Shown piece by piece: positions 26,946-37,140 of a stretch of DNA of 64,000 nucleotides (its first letter is position 1; each line of letters opens with the position of its first letter). This stretch comes from Rathayibacter sp. VKM Ac-2760 (GTDB lineage: Bacteria > Actinomycetota > Actinomycetes > Actinomycetales > Microbacteriaceae): contig NZ_CP047175.1 of NCBI RefSeq assembly GCF_009834185.1, positions 62,001-126,000 on the forward strand. Reading direction: 5' to 3'. The notes below the pieces were generated by a model. That model searched no databases. It had not been told where the DNA came from and saw only the letters and a list, made by a program, of their open reading frames with translations. The position numbers were made by a program, and so were the translations under genes.

Positions 26946-27752
26946 TCACGACGCCCCGAAGGCCTTAGGGCGTCTCGGATCGTGCGTCCACTCGGACCAC
27001 GAGCCGACATAGAGCTGCGTCGCGATTCCTATGCCCTCGAGGAGGGCGGACGAAGCGGCTGCCGCGATGCCGGCGCCGCACATCAGCGCAATCGGCTCAT
27101 CGAGGGCGATGCCCACTGCCTCGAAGTGGGATGCGAGACGATCCGTATTGACGGCGCCCGCCGCCGTGAGCAGGTCGGTGAACGGCACGTTGACCGCGCC
27201 GGGGACGTGGCCTTTCAGGTACGCATCGCGTTGACGCGCATCGACCAGCTGACCGGTCAAGGCGTGGCGCCTGACCGCATCTGCGTCGATGCGCGACAGC
27301 GACTCAGTGCGCACGGCGAAGTCACCGCGCTGCGGCGTGGGCTCGCGGCGCGTGACTGGTGCACCGATGGCCTGCCACGCCTCCAGGCCACCATCCAGGA
27401 TTCTGACGTCGTCGAGACCGGCCCATCGCAGCACCCACCATGCGCGTCCCGGCGCGGAGGCCCGGTTATCCCCGGTGACAACGACCCGGGAATGTTGCAT
27501 GATCCCCCACGACCGCATCGACTCGTCCAACTGAGCGCGCGACGGCAGGGGATGCCGCCCTGCATCAGACGCAGCGCTGGCGAATTCGTCACGAAGCTCG
27601 ACGTAGATCGCACCCGGAATGTGCGCGCGTTCGTAGCGGTCGCGTTGGCGCGGCTGGCCCACCTCGTGTCTCACGTCGAGCACGATGAGTCGAGGATCGG
27701 ACAGCTCGTTGAGAAGAGAGGCGGCCGAGATTAAAGAAGTGTTCGCAGTCAT
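26946..27752 (-). CDS. Two-domain rhodanese-type sulfurtransferase
   Basis: A 268-aa thiosulfate/3-mercaptopyruvate sulfurtransferase (SseA type). Both rhodanese domains are visible: residues about 10-125, with LIVLDVRHE and RAHIPGAIYV, and about 155-265, with LVDARQRDAYLKGHVPGAVN. The active-site loop has Cys in CGAGIAA, where CG(S/T)GVTA is usual. AGGGGAA precedes the ATG at 27752. It seems unrelated to its neighbours. Confidence 0.88.
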   Translation of the reverse strand: MTANTSLISAASLLNELSDPRLIVLDVRHEVGQPRQRDRYERAHIPGAIYVELRDEFASAASDAGRHPLPSRAQLDESMRSWGIMQHSRVVVTGDNRASAPGRAWWVLRWAGLDDVRILDGGLEAWQAIGAPVTRREPTPQRGDFAVRTESLSRIDADAVRRHALTGQLVDARQRDAYLKGHVPGAVNVPFTDLLTAAGAVNTDRLASHFEAVGIALDEPIALMCGAGIAAAASSALLEGIGIATQLYVGSWSEWTHDPRRPKAFGAS

Positions 27753-27983
27753 CAGTTCCCCTGGGATTCTCGATGCCGACCCGTTGCTCGTCATTTCCGG
27801 CGAGCGGTCGGAGACGACGGCCCCAGCGTATGCGCTGTGCATTCAGGGCAATCCGCGACCTGCGATCCCTTTACAGACCCTCTCCGGCGTCCGCTGATTG
27901 ATCATTAGCCTTGTACACGTCAAAGTAGCTGCTCGTCGCTGATAGCCGTAAACAGGGAAGTCGGCTGCCGCTCACAGCTCCGG

Positions 27984-29402
27984 TCAGGAGTCGAACCCGA
28001 TGCCGAAAACGTCGGCCGCGCGGATGAGGAAGCCGTCGCGGCCCCCGTTCTCATCCGAACGAGCGATGGCCCGGCGCATCAGCGTGACCGCAGGCGTAGC
28101 GAGGGGCTCGGGCGGGAGCGGCATCGGCTTCGAGCGCACGAGCTTCAACGACGTGAGCTCGGTCTGCTGACCGCTCAGCAGATCGAGCACCACCTTGGCC
28201 CCGAAGCGGGTCGCCCCCACGCCGAGGCCCGTGTAGCCGGCGCTGTACGCCACCCGCCCGCCGAACGCGGTGCCGTAGAACGCCACGAACCGGGTGCTCA
28301 TGTCGATCATCCCGCCCCAGGCGTGCGTGAACGTCACATCGAGCTGCGGGAACGTCGTGAAGAAATGATCCGCGAGTGTCTCGAAGGTGGCGGGCCGCTG
28401 ATCGTAGGCGGGGCGGATGCGGCCGCCGGGGTGGTAGACCGCGTCGTAGCCGCCGAACAGGATCCGGTCGTCGGCGCTCTTGCGGTAGTAGTGGAACTGC
28501 CGCGAGGAGTCGGTGATGCCGAACCGGTCGGTCCACCCGATCGATGACAGCTGCTCGGCCGTGAGCGGCTCGGTCATCAGCACGTAATCGTAGACCGGGA
28601 TCGTGCGGAGTCGGCTGCGCTTCACCAGCGACGGGAATCCGTTCGTGGCCAGCACCACATGCGTGGCGAACACCTCACCCGACGGCGTCGTCACCCGCAC
28701 CCCGCCCGGCGACTTCGCGAGCGCGCTCGCCCGCGTGCGCTCAAAGATCTTCACACCCAGAGCTAGACATGCCCGCTTCAGCCCCCACGCGAGCTTCGCG
28801 GGGTGGATGAGCGCGTTCCCATGCAGCTCGAGCCGACCGGCCCGGTACACCGGCGAATCCACGAGCGCCCGCAGAGCATCGCCCTCGTAGAACCCGTCCG
28901 CTCCCCCGGCCCGCAGCTTCTCGACCTGGTGCGGTTCGGTCGCCACCGTGAGCGTCCCGGTCGGTTCGTACTCGGCGTCGATGCCGTGCCGCTCGAGGGC
29001 GGCCACGAACTCCGCTACGTTCTCATCGGCCAGCCGGTGCAGCTGCTCCAGCTCATCGGGGAAGTGCCGTTCGCCGTTCTCCTCACCGTGGGTGAGGCTC
29101 GCCTCGAAGAAACCGCCGTTGCGGCCACTCGCCGCCCACGCCACCTCCGACGCCTCGATCAGCACCACCGATCGCGACGGATCGGCTTCCTTCGCCATCA
29201 ACGCCGCCCACAGCCCCGAATAGCCACCACCCACCACGAGCAGATCCGCCGTCACCGCCCCCACCAACGCAGGCTCGGCAGCAGGCCGATCCGGGCTGTC
29301 GAGCCAGAACGGCACCGACGAGGCACCCTCAAGCGAACGACGGATGCGCTCGGCCGGATTCCGGCGCGTCTGGCTGTAGGTGGGCGGTACGGGTGCGCTC
29401 AT
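27984..29402 (-). CDS. FAD-dependent amine oxidase, PuuB/DAO family (copy 2)
   Basis: A 472-aa flavoprotein paralogous to the one at 21242 (shared VAWAASGRNGGFFEASLTHG, TIPVYDYVLMTEPLTAEQLS and VFGIGFDS end). The FAD motif is LLVVGGGYSGLWAALMAKEA near residue 55. AAAGGGAA precedes the ATG at 29402. It is divergent from the alpha/beta hydrolase-peptidase operon across about 100 bp, so both may act on one compound, such as an N-acyl or gamma-glutamyl amine. The substrate is unknown. Confidence 0.85.
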   Translation of the reverse strand: MSAPVPPTYSQTRRNPAERIRRSLEGASSVPFWLDSPDRPAAEPALVGAVTADLLVVGGGYSGLWAALMAKEADPSRSVVLIEASEVAWAASGRNGGFFEASLTHGEENGERHFPDELEQLHRLADENVAEFVAALERHGIDAEYEPTGTLTVATEPHQVEKLRAGGADGFYEGDALRALVDSPVYRAGRLELHGNALIHPAKLAWGLKRACLALGVKIFERTRASALAKSPGGVRVTTPSGEVFATHVVLATNGFPSLVKRSRLRTIPVYDYVLMTEPLTAEQLSSIGWTDRFGITDSSRQFHYYRKSADDRILFGGYDAVYHPGGRIRPAYDQRPATFETLADHFFTTFPQLDVTFTHAWGGMIDMSTRFVAFYGTAFGGRVAYSAGYTGLGVGATRFGAKVVLDLLSGQQTELTSLKLVRSKPMPLPPEPLATPAVTLMRRAIARSDENGGRDGFLIRAADVFGIGFDS

Positions 29403-29504
29403 GATTCCCTTTCGAGGGCGCTCCCGCATCACTCTGGCACCGGAGCTTGCAACAGAGATAGTCTATGCGATTGACAACGCTATTCGCCGATCTCGAGGAG
29501 CCCC

Positions 29505-30419
29505 GTGGCGACCGACGACCCCGCTGTTCCCGACCAGTCGACGGGCGGAGTGCACATCCAGGCCTCCGTGCAGGGATCGGGCGACCCCGTGCTCCTCCTG
29601 CACGGCTACCCCCAGACTCAGCGCATGTGGGCGACTGTCGTCCCGCTGCTCGCCGAGCACTTCACCGTGGTGACCACCGATCTCCGCGGCTACGGCGATT
29701 CGGCCAAGCCCGCTCCGCGACCCGACGGCTCGACCTATTCCAAACGGGCCATGGCCGGGGATCAGCTCCGCCTCATGCTCTCCCTCGGTTTCGACCAGTT
29801 CGCCGTGGTGGGGCACGACCGGGGGGCACGAGTGGCCCATCGCCTGGCTTTGGACTTCTCCGAGGCCGTCTCCCGAGTGGCGGTCCTCGACGTGGTGCCC
29901 ACCCTGCACATGTTCGAGAACGTCGATCGCGCCATGGCGAGCAGCTACTTCCACTGGTTCTTTCTGACGCAGCCGAACGTCCTCCCCGAGGCCCTCATCG
30001 GGGCCGATCCCGAGGCGTGGCTCCGAAGCCGCTTCACCGGCCGGAACGCGGGCGGGCGACCGCTCGACGAAGCCGCCTTCGCGGAGTACCTGCGCTGCTT
30101 CGCCACTCCCGAGGCCATCGCGGCCACCTGCGCCGACTACCGCGCTGCGGCTTCGATCGATCTCGAACACGACCGCGCCGACCGGGCGGAAGGACGCATG
30201 GTCACCGCCCCGCTCCTGGCGCTCTGGGGGTCGGCGAGCTACGTGGGCCGCTCATTCGACGTGACGGAGGTCTGGCGCGGCTACGGCCACGACGTGCGCG
30301 GGGCCGCGGTGCACGCCGACCACTACCTCGCCGAGGAACAGCCGGAGCAGACCGCCGAGGCGCTCCTCCAGTTCCTCGGAGCCCCGGAGCCGACGCGTTC
30401 CAGCGGGCGGATCTCGTGA
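29505..30419 (+). CDS. Alpha/beta hydrolase, haloacetate dehalogenase / epoxide hydrolase type
   Basis: A 304-aa hydrolase. The oxyanion-hole region is LLLHGYPQT, RGYGDSAKP follows, and the nucleophile elbow is GHDRGAR with Asp105, which marks the haloacetate-dehalogenase/epoxide-hydrolase branch rather than a serine esterase. The conserved C-terminal His is in VHADHYLAEE. The sequence cannot separate dehalogenase from other Asp-hydrolase activities. GTG start after CGAGGAG. It overlaps the next gene as GTGA. Confidence 0.8.
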   Translation: MATDDPAVPDQSTGGVHIQASVQGSGDPVLLLHGYPQTQRMWATVVPLLAEHFTVVTTDLRGYGDSAKPAPRPDGSTYSKRAMAGDQLRLMLSLGFDQFAVVGHDRGARVAHRLALDFSEAVSRVAVLDVVPTLHMFENVDRAMASSYFHWFFLTQPNVLPEALIGADPEAWLRSRFTGRNAGGRPLDEAAFAEYLRCFATPEAIAATCADYRAAASIDLEHDRADRAEGRMVTAPLLALWGSASYVGRSFDVTEVWRGYGHDVRGAAVHADHYLAEEQPEQTAEALLQFLGAPEPTRSSGRIS

Positions 30420-31594
30420 CCGACGCCGCCGAGACGGGCCGCCGCCGGTTGCGCACCCTGGTCGAGACCGAGTCGCCCACCGGGCACCGCGAGGGGATCG
30501 CCACCTGCCTCGACCTCATCGACTCGTGGGCCTCCCCCGCGCTCGGCCGCCTCGGCGAGCGTCGAACCGTCGACGGCGTCGACCACCTCTACTGGCCGGC
30601 CGCCGGAACACCCACGGTGCTCTTGCTCGCCCACGTCGACACCGTGTGGCCGATCAACACGATCGCAGAGCGGCCCTACCTCGAGCAGGCGGGTCGGGCC
30701 ATCGGTCCCGGCACCTTCGACATGAAGGCGGGCATCGTGGCCGCGATCGGCGCCCTCGAGCAGCTAGCCGACACCGGCCACGTGTCGCTGCTCGTGACGA
30801 GCGACGAGGAGAAGGGATCGCTCACCTCGCGGGCACTCGTGGAGGAGGCGGCCGGCCTCGTCGACGCCGTGCTCGTGCCGGAGCCCAGCCTCGACGGGGC
30901 GCTCAAGATCGCGCGCCGCGGCGGCAGCATCTACAGGATCGTCTTCGAAGGGGTGGCGGCGCACGCGGGCTTGGAACCGGAGCTCGGCGCTAACGCGCTG
31001 ATCGAGCTGGCTCACCAGGTGCTGGCCGTGGGGCGCGCAGCGGATGCAGGGTGCGGCACCACAGTGAGCGCCACAGTCGCCCGCGCGGGCACCGTTGTGA
31101 ACACTGTGCCGGCCGATGCCGAGCTGCACCTCGACGTGCGCGCCTGGACGACGAGCGAGCTCGAACGGGTGCACCGGCAGCTCTCGGCGCTCGACGCCGT
31201 GGACCCCCGAGTGACCGTAACGGTGCACGGCGGGATCAACCGCCCCCCGCTCGAGCAGGAGCGCGCTCTGGGCCTGCTCGGACTCGCCAAGCGCGTGGCC
31301 GAGCGCGAGGGGCTCCCGCCCGTGGAAGGCGTACCGGTAGGCGGTGCCTCGGACGGCAACTTCACCGGAGCCCTCGGCATCGCCACGCTCGACGGGCTCG
31401 GCCCGCTCGGAGCCGGCGCCCACGCACCCCATGAGTGGGTCGATCTCGCCTCGATGCACGAGCGCACTCAGCTGCTTGCGGGTCTCCTGCGCGAGCTCGC
31501 CCCGCCGACCACACCCGCTCGACCCGTTCCGGTGCCCACCGCCGGAACCCCCGACCACCGCACCACCGCCGCACCCCTCGAGGAGAGACAATGA
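30416..31594 (+). CDS. M20-family metallopeptidase/amidohydrolase
   Basis: A 392-aa protein with the M20 plan: LLLAHVDTVWP (metal-binding HxD), GPGTFDMKAGIVAA (bridging Asp), TSDEEKGS (catalytic Glu-Glu), a dimerisation domain, and a late GGASDGNFTG plus HAPHEWV. It resembles the carboxypeptidase G2/ArgE group, which removes an acyl or glutamyl group from an amino compound. It is embedded in a GTGA/ATGA-coupled operon with two other hydrolases. The final 30 residues are Pro/Thr-rich and probably unstructured. Confidence 0.85.
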   Translation: MTDAAETGRRRLRTLVETESPTGHREGIATCLDLIDSWASPALGRLGERRTVDGVDHLYWPAAGTPTVLLLAHVDTVWPINTIAERPYLEQAGRAIGPGTFDMKAGIVAAIGALEQLADTGHVSLLVTSDEEKGSLTSRALVEEAAGLVDAVLVPEPSLDGALKIARRGGSIYRIVFEGVAAHAGLEPELGANALIELAHQVLAVGRAADAGCGTTVSATVARAGTVVNTVPADAELHLDVRAWTTSELERVHRQLSALDAVDPRVTVTVHGGINRPPLEQERALGLLGLAKRVAEREGLPPVEGVPVGGASDGNFTGALGIATLDGLGPLGAGAHAPHEWVDLASMHERTQLLAGLLRELAPPTTPARPVPVPTAGTPDHRTTAAPLEERQ

Positions 31595-33501
31595 GCACCG
31601 TGCCCGACGCCACCACCGCCACCACCTCCGCGCTCCGGGCCGGTGAGCCCGAGTGGCTGCTGCGCTTCCGAACACCTCATCTACTCACCGCCCGCCCCGT
31701 GGTCGGCGACCCCGACTGGGCGCTCGTGGTGAGCAACGACATCGATGAAGCCACCGGCCGGCTCGTGAACACCGCCACCGGCGAGCGGGGCGAGACGCTC
31801 CCGTTCGGAGCCGGGTACGAGGTGGCCGTCAGCCCCGACCGCCGATGGGTGATCAAGCTCGACGACGACGGGGGCTCAGAGGTCGGCCACCTGCACGCCT
31901 ACCCCGTCACCGGGGGCGACTCGATCGACCTGACCCCGGACCGCGACGCCTACGTGGTGCGCGGCATGGAGTTCAGCGCCGACGGGAGCGTACTGCTGCT
32001 CTCGCTCGTCGACGAGGAGGGGTACCACCTCGTGCGGGTGCCCGCAGGCTCGTGGGTCGAGGCGGAGACCATTGCCTCCACCCCGAACGAAGCCTGGTTC
32101 GGCCGCATCTCGGCCGACGGCCGCCTCGCGAGCTTCGATAGCACCGAGCAGAACCCGGGTGTGCGCCGCACCGCCGTGACGGTCTTCGACGCCGCAGCCG
32201 CAGCCGCGGGTACCGGCACCGGCTTCGAGCCGATCGCGACCGCAGACGACCTGCCCTCGGGTCCCGTGCGCGCGGTTCGGTTCTCCGGCGTACCCGGAGA
32301 CCAACGGCTTCTTCTCAGCACCGAGCGCTCCGGATACGCGCGGCCGGCGATCTGGAGCCCCCTCACCGGCGACCGCGTCGACTTCGAGCTGGTGAAGCTG
32401 GCAGGTGAGGTCGTCCCGCTCGACTGGCACGCTGCATCCGGCCGCCTACTCGCGGTGCAGATCGAGGACGGCCTGCACCGGCTGCTCGTGATCGACGAGG
32501 GCACGCACGAGGCGGAGGTGGTGCGGGAGGGCACCGGCAGCTATGCGAATCCCGATGTCGCGAGCTCGATGCACACCTACTCCACCTCGTACTTCGGCAG
32601 CGGAGGCGACGTGATCGCGTTCGAGGAGAGCTGGCACGTTCCGCCGCACCTCGTGCGGCTCAGCCGAGACTGGACCCCCGACGTCGTGATCCCGCCCGCC
32701 GATGTACCCGAAGGCGTCCCGCTCCACTCCGAGATGGTCGCGAGTACCGACGGCACCCTCGTGCAGCTCTGGTGGGCCACCCCCACAGCGCCCGGCCCCG
32801 TGAAGGGGACCGTCCTGGGCGTGCACGGAGGACCGAACCTCGTGACGAACGACGGCTACGACCCCTCGGCGCAGGCCTGGCTCGCAGAGGGCTACGCCTA
32901 CGCCTCCCTCAACTACCGGGGATCGGTGACCTTCGGCCGCGACTTCCGCGAGGGCTTCTGGGGCTCGGCGGGCGACCGCGAGATCGAGGACGTGACGGCG
33001 GCCCTCGACTGGCTCGGCACCCGCGGGCTCGCCGATCCGGCCTCGACCTTCATCACCGGGCCCTCGTACGGCGGGCACCTCACGCTGCTCTCGCTCGGCC
33101 GGCTGCCCGAACGCTTCGCCGGCGGCTTCGCGATCGTGGCCATGGCCGACTGGGCAGCGGCGTTCGCCGACATGAACCCGGCGGTGCGGCTCGTCTGGCT
33201 GAACTTCCTGCGCAACACCGACGGCGATCTCGACGCGGCCATCGCCCATTTCTCACCGATCGGCTACGTCGGCTCGGTGCGGGGCTCGGTCTGGCTCTCG
33301 CAGGGCTCGCGCGACACCCGCACGCCGCCGGCCCAGGCCCAGGCATACGTAGATGCGCTCCGCGCACACGGCGGCGACGCCCTGATCGAGTGGTACGACG
33401 CGGGGCACGAGCCCGTGGGCCTGCGGGGAGAGGAAGAGGCCCAGGTGCGCATGCTCGAGCTGGCCGAGCTGGCGCTGGCCGGCACAAAGTGGTCGGCTTA
33501 G
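31591..33501 (+). CDS. S9-family (prolyl oligopeptidase-type) serine peptidase
   Basis: A 636-aa protein with a beta-propeller N-terminal part (residues about 30-370) and an alpha/beta hydrolase domain. The catalytic Ser492 is in GPSYGGH, Asp575 in SRDTRTP and His606 in AGHEPVG. It resembles acylaminoacyl peptidase / dipeptidyl peptidase S9C, cytoplasmic since no signal peptide is seen. With the peptide-type ABC importer it could trim imported oligopeptides or amides. ATGA overlap with the M20 gene. Confidence 0.88.
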   Translation: MSTVPDATTATTSALRAGEPEWLLRFRTPHLLTARPVVGDPDWALVVSNDIDEATGRLVNTATGERGETLPFGAGYEVAVSPDRRWVIKLDDDGGSEVGHLHAYPVTGGDSIDLTPDRDAYVVRGMEFSADGSVLLLSLVDEEGYHLVRVPAGSWVEAETIASTPNEAWFGRISADGRLASFDSTEQNPGVRRTAVTVFDAAAAAAGTGTGFEPIATADDLPSGPVRAVRFSGVPGDQRLLLSTERSGYARPAIWSPLTGDRVDFELVKLAGEVVPLDWHAASGRLLAVQIEDGLHRLLVIDEGTHEAEVVREGTGSYANPDVASSMHTYSTSYFGSGGDVIAFEESWHVPPHLVRLSRDWTPDVVIPPADVPEGVPLHSEMVASTDGTLVQLWWATPTAPGPVKGTVLGVHGGPNLVTNDGYDPSAQAWLAEGYAYASLNYRGSVTFGRDFREGFWGSAGDREIEDVTAALDWLGTRGLADPASTFITGPSYGGHLTLLSLGRLPERFAGGFAIVAMADWAAAFADMNPAVRLVWLNFLRNTDGDLDAAIAHFSPIGYVGSVRGSVWLSQGSRDTRTPPAQAQAYVDALRAHGGDALIEWYDAGHEPVGLRGEEEAQVRMLELAELALAGTKWSA

Positions 33502-33511
33502 GCCCGGCGGC

Positions 33512-34237
33512 CTAGGCGGGGCCGGCCTCGCGCCGGGCGACGGCCCGCGCCGCAAGTGCCTCGATGCCGGCAAGCTGGAGGTCGAGGGCCACCTCGAACA
33601 CGTTCGGGTCGCCGATCCCGGGCAGTGTCTGACCGATCGCCGCGATGGACGGATACTCCTCGGAGTCGAGCTGGCGGTACTCCACCTGCCAGGCGAGCTC
33701 GTCGGTGTGCCTAGTGCCCTCGGGCAGCGCATGCATGGCGCCCTCGAGACTCGAGATGCCGCGCACGAAGTTGCCGAACGCCCGGTGCACGAGCATCGCC
33801 TCCTCCGTGTCGAATCCCGCGCGGAGGATGGCCTGCATCGAGAACTCGACGTTGGCGAACTCGGTGGGCCGCCGAGTGGTGCGAGCCGCCATCTGCTGCG
33901 CGAACATCGAGTAGCGCAGGTAGTGGGCGTGCACCGCACGGGCTGCGGCCCGCAGGTCGTCCTGCCACGACTCGGAGGGCACGTGCATTCCGCCGTAGGA
34001 GCGCGCACGAAGTGTGTCAATGAGCTCGAGTAGCAGTTCATCCTTGTCGCGGAAGTGCCGGTACACCGACGTCGGGTGCGCATCGAGCTCCACACCGATC
34101 GCCTGGAAGGTGAGCCCGTCCAGCCCGTCGCGCATCGCCACTGTCTCGGCAGCGGCCACGATGATGTCGCGGCTGAGGCTGTCGCGCTTGCGCCGTGCAC
34201 GCCCCGGCTTCGCGGCCGTCTTCACATTCGCGCTCAT
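33512..34237 (-). CDS. TetR-family regulator
   Basis: A 241-aa regulator. The N-terminal helix-turn-helix reads LTFQAIGVELDAHPTSVYRH around residues 41-60, after a basic lead. The C-terminal ligand domain is unassigned. The start at 34237 follows GGGGAGG closely. It is convergent with the S9 gene and divergent from the ABC importer, so it probably represses the importer through the 197-bp AT-richer intergenic space (34238-34434). Confidence 0.88.
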   Translation of the reverse strand: MSANVKTAAKPGRARRKRDSLSRDIIVAAAETVAMRDGLDGLTFQAIGVELDAHPTSVYRHFRDKDELLLELIDTLRARSYGGMHVPSESWQDDLRAAARAVHAHYLRYSMFAQQMAARTTRRPTEFANVEFSMQAILRAGFDTEEAMLVHRAFGNFVRGISSLEGAMHALPEGTRHTDELAWQVEYRQLDSEEYPSIAAIGQTLPGIGDPNVFEVALDLQLAGIEALAARAVARREAGPA

Positions 34238-34434
34238 GCCTCCCCACCATACCGGGGGCGATTTGAGGGCCACACGTTTCTAGCAAATTAAATAGTCAGG
34301 GAGATTGACCATGTTGTTGACGAAAAGCCTTGGTCGGCGCTTTCCGACGCGCTAGCGTGAGCCAACGGTCGCCGGCGACCCGTGATCCTCTGCACCAATC
34401 CCGACAGCTACCACCTCCCTCGAAGGGTTTGCAC

Positions 34435-36141
34435 ATGTCCTCCAGGTCACAGCACAGGTCAGCACTCACCACCCCGCGCAGAGCTCGCCGCCTCCGGGTG
34501 GGCGCGAGCGCCCTGGTCGCCGCCTCCGCCCTCGGTCTCGCCGGGTGCACCGCACCGGCCTCCTCCAACACCACCGCTGCCCCCGCGGGCGGCAACTCGA
34601 TCGTGATCGGGGCCGAGCAGGAGCCCGACTGCACCGACTGGATCGCCACCTGTGCGGGCTCCATCTGGGGTTCGTACATGATGGAGGGCACCACCATCCC
34701 CACCGCCTTCGATACCCGCCAGGACGGCGAGGACTGGGTCTTCACCGCCTCGAACCTCCTCGCCGGCGAGCCCACCGTCACCGTCGAGGGCGGCAAGCAG
34801 ACCATGACGTACACGATCGCGGAGGACGCCGTATGGTCGGACGGCGAACCGATCACGAGCCAGGACTTCAAGTACACAGCCCTCGAGATCCGCGACGGCG
34901 ACGACATCTTCGACAAGACCGGGTACACGTACATCGAAGACGTGGCCACGCCCGATCCGAAGACAGCCGTCGTCACCCTCTCCTCCCCCTACGGCGCCTG
35001 GAAGCAGCTCTTCGGCGGGAGCTACGGAATCTTCCCCTCCCACCTCCTCGAGGGCCAGGACCGCGCCGCCATCATGAAGGACGGCTACGACTTCTCCGGC
35101 GGGCCCTGGATCATCGAAGCCTGGGACAAGGGCAGCTCGGTCACCCTGGTGCCGAACGAGAACTACTGGGGTGAGAAGCCCAAGCTCGACAAGGTGACCT
35201 TCCAGTTCATCACCGACACAGCCGCCGCCTTCCAGGCGCTGAAGAGCGGCCAGGTGCAGGCGCTCTACCCCACTCCTCAGCTGGATGCGCTCACCCAGAT
35301 CGAGGAGGGCATCCCGAACACCGAGCTCGCGGTCTCGGCCGACACCGGCAACCTCGAGGCCGTGTGGATCAACAACTCGGTCGCCCCCTTCGACAGCCTG
35401 GCCGTGCGGCAGGCCCTCGCCTACTCGATCGACCGCGAAGCGATCGTGGAACGGCTCTACGGCCCGCTCGGCGTGACCGCACCGGCTCAGAGCTTCCTCT
35501 CACCGATGGTCTCCGCGTTCGCAGGCGATGACTTCAAGAAGTACAGCCTCGACCTCGAACACGTCGACGAACTGATGACCGGCGACGGCTGGGAGAAGAA
35601 CGGCGACGGCATCTGGGAGAAGAACGGCACGACCGCCTCGTTCGACATCGCCTCGATGGCCGGAAACAAGCGCCGCGAACTCACCGAGCAGGTGCTGCAA
35701 TCGCAGCTGAAGGATGCCGGGTTCGAGTTGACGATCGCCAACACCTCGGTGGCCGAGCTGTTCGGCACCGTCGCCCCGACCGGCGACTACGACCTGGGCC
35801 TCTGGACGCTGGTGGACCAGTACCCCGAGCCCTCGTTGAGCGCCTCGTTCTCCTCCGGAGCCATCCCCACTGAGGGCAACGGGTTCTCGGGCATCAACTT
35901 CATGCGCGCCACCGCCCCAGGGCTCGACGAGCTGCTCGGCACGGTCGACACCGCCGTGGAATCCACGGTGCGGCTCGATGCCTCACTCGAGGCCGACACG
36001 CTCATCGCCGACAACGTGCTCTCGATCCCGGTGGCCGCCGTGCCGAACATCCTCATGACGAACACCTCGGTGGGCGGCCCGATCAGCCTGAACCCGGCGG
36101 AGGGGCCGTTCTGGAACCTCGAGGAATGGACCCGTGGCTAA
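34435..36141 (+). CDS. ABC transporter substrate-binding lipoprotein, Opp/Dpp family
   Basis: A 568-aa family 5 solute-binding protein (PF00496). The N-terminus is a lipoprotein signal: basic residues, then a hydrophobic stretch ending LGLAGC, with acylated Cys38. Family blocks include YTIAEDAVWSDGEPITSQDF and VRQALAYSIDREAIVERLYG. It captures a peptide or peptide-like ligand outside the membrane for the permeases that follow. The start is the ATG after GAAGGG; an upstream in-frame start is possible but would spoil the signal peptide. Confidence 0.92.
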   Translation: MSSRSQHRSALTTPRRARRLRVGASALVAASALGLAGCTAPASSNTTAAPAGGNSIVIGAEQEPDCTDWIATCAGSIWGSYMMEGTTIPTAFDTRQDGEDWVFTASNLLAGEPTVTVEGGKQTMTYTIAEDAVWSDGEPITSQDFKYTALEIRDGDDIFDKTGYTYIEDVATPDPKTAVVTLSSPYGAWKQLFGGSYGIFPSHLLEGQDRAAIMKDGYDFSGGPWIIEAWDKGSSVTLVPNENYWGEKPKLDKVTFQFITDTAAAFQALKSGQVQALYPTPQLDALTQIEEGIPNTELAVSADTGNLEAVWINNSVAPFDSLAVRQALAYSIDREAIVERLYGPLGVTAPAQSFLSPMVSAFAGDDFKKYSLDLEHVDELMTGDGWEKNGDGIWEKNGTTASFDIASMAGNKRRELTEQVLQSQLKDAGFELTIANTSVAELFGTVAPTGDYDLGLWTLVDQYPEPSLSASFSSGAIPTEGNGFSGINFMRATAPGLDELLGTVDTAVESTVRLDASLEADTLIADNVLSIPVAAVPNILMTNTSVGGPISLNPAEGPFWNLEEWTRG

Positions 36142-36171
36142 TCCTGACAGCCAGGAAGGCCGGGCGACGGC

Positions 36172-37140
36172 ATGATCCGCTACATCGCCCGGCGCTTCCT
36201 CTACTCGGTGCCGGTGATCCTGCTCGCCTCGTTCATCCTGTTCTGGGCGGTGCGATCGGCCTTCGATCCGCTCGGGAAGCTGCGGCAGTCCCGTGATCCG
36301 GGAGCGGTGCAGCGCGAGATCGAACGGCTGGGCCTGGACCGGCCGATCCCCGAGCAGTACCTGATCTGGATCCGCGAATTCCTGCTCGGCAACTGGGGCG
36401 TGAGCTCCCGCACCGGCGGCGACGTCGGGGCACTGATCGGCACCGCAGTGTGGCCCACTCTGCAGCTGATCATCTGGGGCATCCTGATCGCCGGCATCCT
36501 CGCCGCCCTGATCGGCACCTACTCGGCGGTGAAGCAGTACTCCGTCACCGACTACGTGTTCACCGGGGCGTCGTACGTGGGAATTGCCCTGCCGGCGTTC
36601 TGGTTCGGTCTCATCCTCATCCAGCTCTTCGCGGTCTGGCCTGTGCAGTCGCTCGGCGCCACGGAGCCGCCGCTGTTCTTCGTGGGGCTGCACTCCCCCG
36701 GCCAGTCCGGCTTCGACCTCGACTACCTGCGGCATCTCGTGCTGCCGGTGGCCACCCTCACCATCACGCTCATCGCTAGCTGGAGCCGCTTCGGCCGGGC
36801 CTCGATGCTCGACACGCTCTCCAGCGACTACGTGCGCACCGCCCGCGCCAAGGGCGTGCCGAAACGACAGGTGATCATCCGCCATGCGCTGCGCAACTCC
36901 CTCGCCCCTTTCCTCACCGTGGTCGCGCTCGACGCGGGCATCTTGTTCGGCGGCCTGGTGGTGACCGAGCAGATCTACTCCATTCCGGGCATGGGCAAGC
37001 TGTTCCTCGATTCGCTGCTCGCCGGCGACGTGTTCGTGCTGCTGCCGTGGATGATGCTCGTGGCCCTCGCCGTCGTGGTGTTCAACCTGCTCGCCGACCT
37101 CAGCTACGCGCTGCTCGACCCCCGGGTGAAGCTCGCATGA
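36172..37140 (+). CDS. ABC transporter permease, DppB-like
   Basis: A 322-aa inner-membrane permease with about six helices. The opening MIRYIARRFLYSVPVILLAS, the GLDRPIPEQY block and the EAA-type loop TARAKGVPKRQVIIRHALRN are typical of the first Dpp/Opp permease. It pairs with the next protein. The stop overlaps the next start as ATGA. Confidence 0.93.
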   Translation: MIRYIARRFLYSVPVILLASFILFWAVRSAFDPLGKLRQSRDPGAVQREIERLGLDRPIPEQYLIWIREFLLGNWGVSSRTGGDVGALIGTAVWPTLQLIIWGILIAGILAALIGTYSAVKQYSVTDYVFTGASYVGIALPAFWFGLILIQLFAVWPVQSLGATEPPLFFVGLHSPGQSGFDLDYLRHLVLPVATLTITLIASWSRFGRASMLDTLSSDYVRTARAKGVPKRQVIIRHALRNSLAPFLTVVALDAGILFGGLVVTEQIYSIPGMGKLFLDSLLAGDVFVLLPWMMLVALAVVVFNLLADLSYALLDPRVKLA